A DNA stretch of 64,000 bases from JBAXQQ01 sp037131695 (GTDB lineage Bacteria; Armatimonadota; Hebobacteria; CAIYQO01): contig CAZWZF010000009.1 of NCBI GenBank assembly GCA_964638715.1, forward strand, positions 55,588 through 119,587. The letters run 5' to 3'. Positions 63,853 to 64,000 of the stretch are shown piece after piece. Both the position numbers and the translations under genes were made by a program. A model generated the notes under the pieces. The model saw only the letters and a list, made by a program, of their open reading frames with translations, was not told the origin of the DNA and did no database searches. Position 1 is the stretch's first letter; each line of letters opens with the position of its first letter.

Positions 63853-64000
63853 TTCTCTAAATTATCTTCTACAGCTTTCTGCAATGTTGCGGCAGATATT
63901 TTATAATGCGACGCATCCCATACTGCTTTGCCGTTTTTAAATAGTATAAACGGGGTAGTCGGTTAGCTCCTCCTACTGCTTTTACTATCATGTTCATCCC
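63849..64000 (-). CDS. partial thioredoxin/bacilliredoxin-like protein, apparently frameshifted, cut by window end
   Basis: The minus-strand frame ending at TGA 63849 encodes PFILFKNGKAVWDASHYKIS then AATLQKAVEDNLEK. This resembles the C-terminal strand and helix of monothiol bacilliredoxin (YtxJ/BrxC-like) or thioredoxin-like proteins; the match is tentative. A stop (TAA, complement at 63963-63965) interrupts this frame upstream, but another frame from 64000 reads MNMIVKAVGGANR and joins naturally, so a one-base frameshift near 63955-63962 is likely (real or a sequencing error). The stop overlaps the SUI1 start. Confidence 0.4.

Noticed and set aside
1..64000. tRNA, rRNA, SRP RNA or known riboswitch
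   Set aside because: No cloverleaf, conserved SRP tetraloop region or riboswitch core was recognised by eye; a covariance-model search would be decisive.

Overview
The window reads as chromosomal DNA of a Gram-negative, probably anaerobic heterotroph with moderate GC (roughly 45% by eye). Several families together suggest the PVC superphylum (Lentisphaerae or a relative): a uroporphyrinogen-decarboxylase-like protein, Gfo/Idh/MocA oxidoreductases beside a sugar-phosphate isomerase, very large secreted LamG and beta-propeller proteins, a sialate O-acetylesterase, and a four-helix-bundle/zinc-finger protein. This placement is inference; no rRNA or tRNA gene was seen.

Layout. 1-5.6 kb: the end of an O-antigen ligase-like gene, a small secreted carbohydrate-binding protein, a 1255-residue LamG-type surface protein and a SIMIBI P-loop ATPase. 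5.6-8.7 kb: an accessory patch with a four-helix-bundle gene carrying five clusters of a short CGGATCGGAC-type repeat in and around it, a hypothetical gene with a duplicated leader, a Fic/AlbA_2-type tail fragment and an AT-rich DUF2207-type membrane protein. 8.8-17.2 kb: housekeeping genes (dnaX, a ParB-like protein, an oxidoreductase, a URO-D-like protein, polA, a YtxH protein, a lone receiver domain). 18.3-25.6 kb: a six-gene overlapping operon for a complex I / group 4 hydrogenase-like membrane complex. 25.6-31.5 kb: a nearly 300 bp imperfect palindrome, a minus-strand oxidoreductase and isomerase pair, and a GH18-NodB-GT2 triple fusion. 31.7-37.9 kb: ileS, a FabK/nitronate monooxygenase-like protein, hydE and a DUF1003 protein. 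38-60 kb: a glycan-related surface region with giant secreted proteins, a sialate O-acetylesterase, a clan GH-A-like hydrolase and an AlgI/AlgJ/AlgX-like polysaccharide O-acetylation cluster. 60-64 kb: an IS4-type transposase remnant, a LON-domain protein, a VOC protein, pilT, an SUI1/YciH factor and a partial redox-like gene.

How the genes work together. The hyf-like operon has all the parts of a membrane-bound proton-pumping module, but its large subunit lacks every Ni-Fe ligand cysteine. It therefore looks like an energy-converting hydrogenase-related (Ehr) complex, not a hydrogenase. HydE implies a real [FeFe] hydrogenase elsewhere in the genome. The GT2 fusion, the acetyltransferase cluster, the esterase and the large surface proteins point to synthesis, O-acetylation and turnover of an extracellular polysaccharide.

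The most unusual aspects are the cysteine-free Ehr complex with a Glu at the usual fourth cluster-ligand position of its NuoB-like subunit, an IleRS whose HIGH signature reads GVHH, and several short-repeat families that sit next to, or inside, small coding genes.
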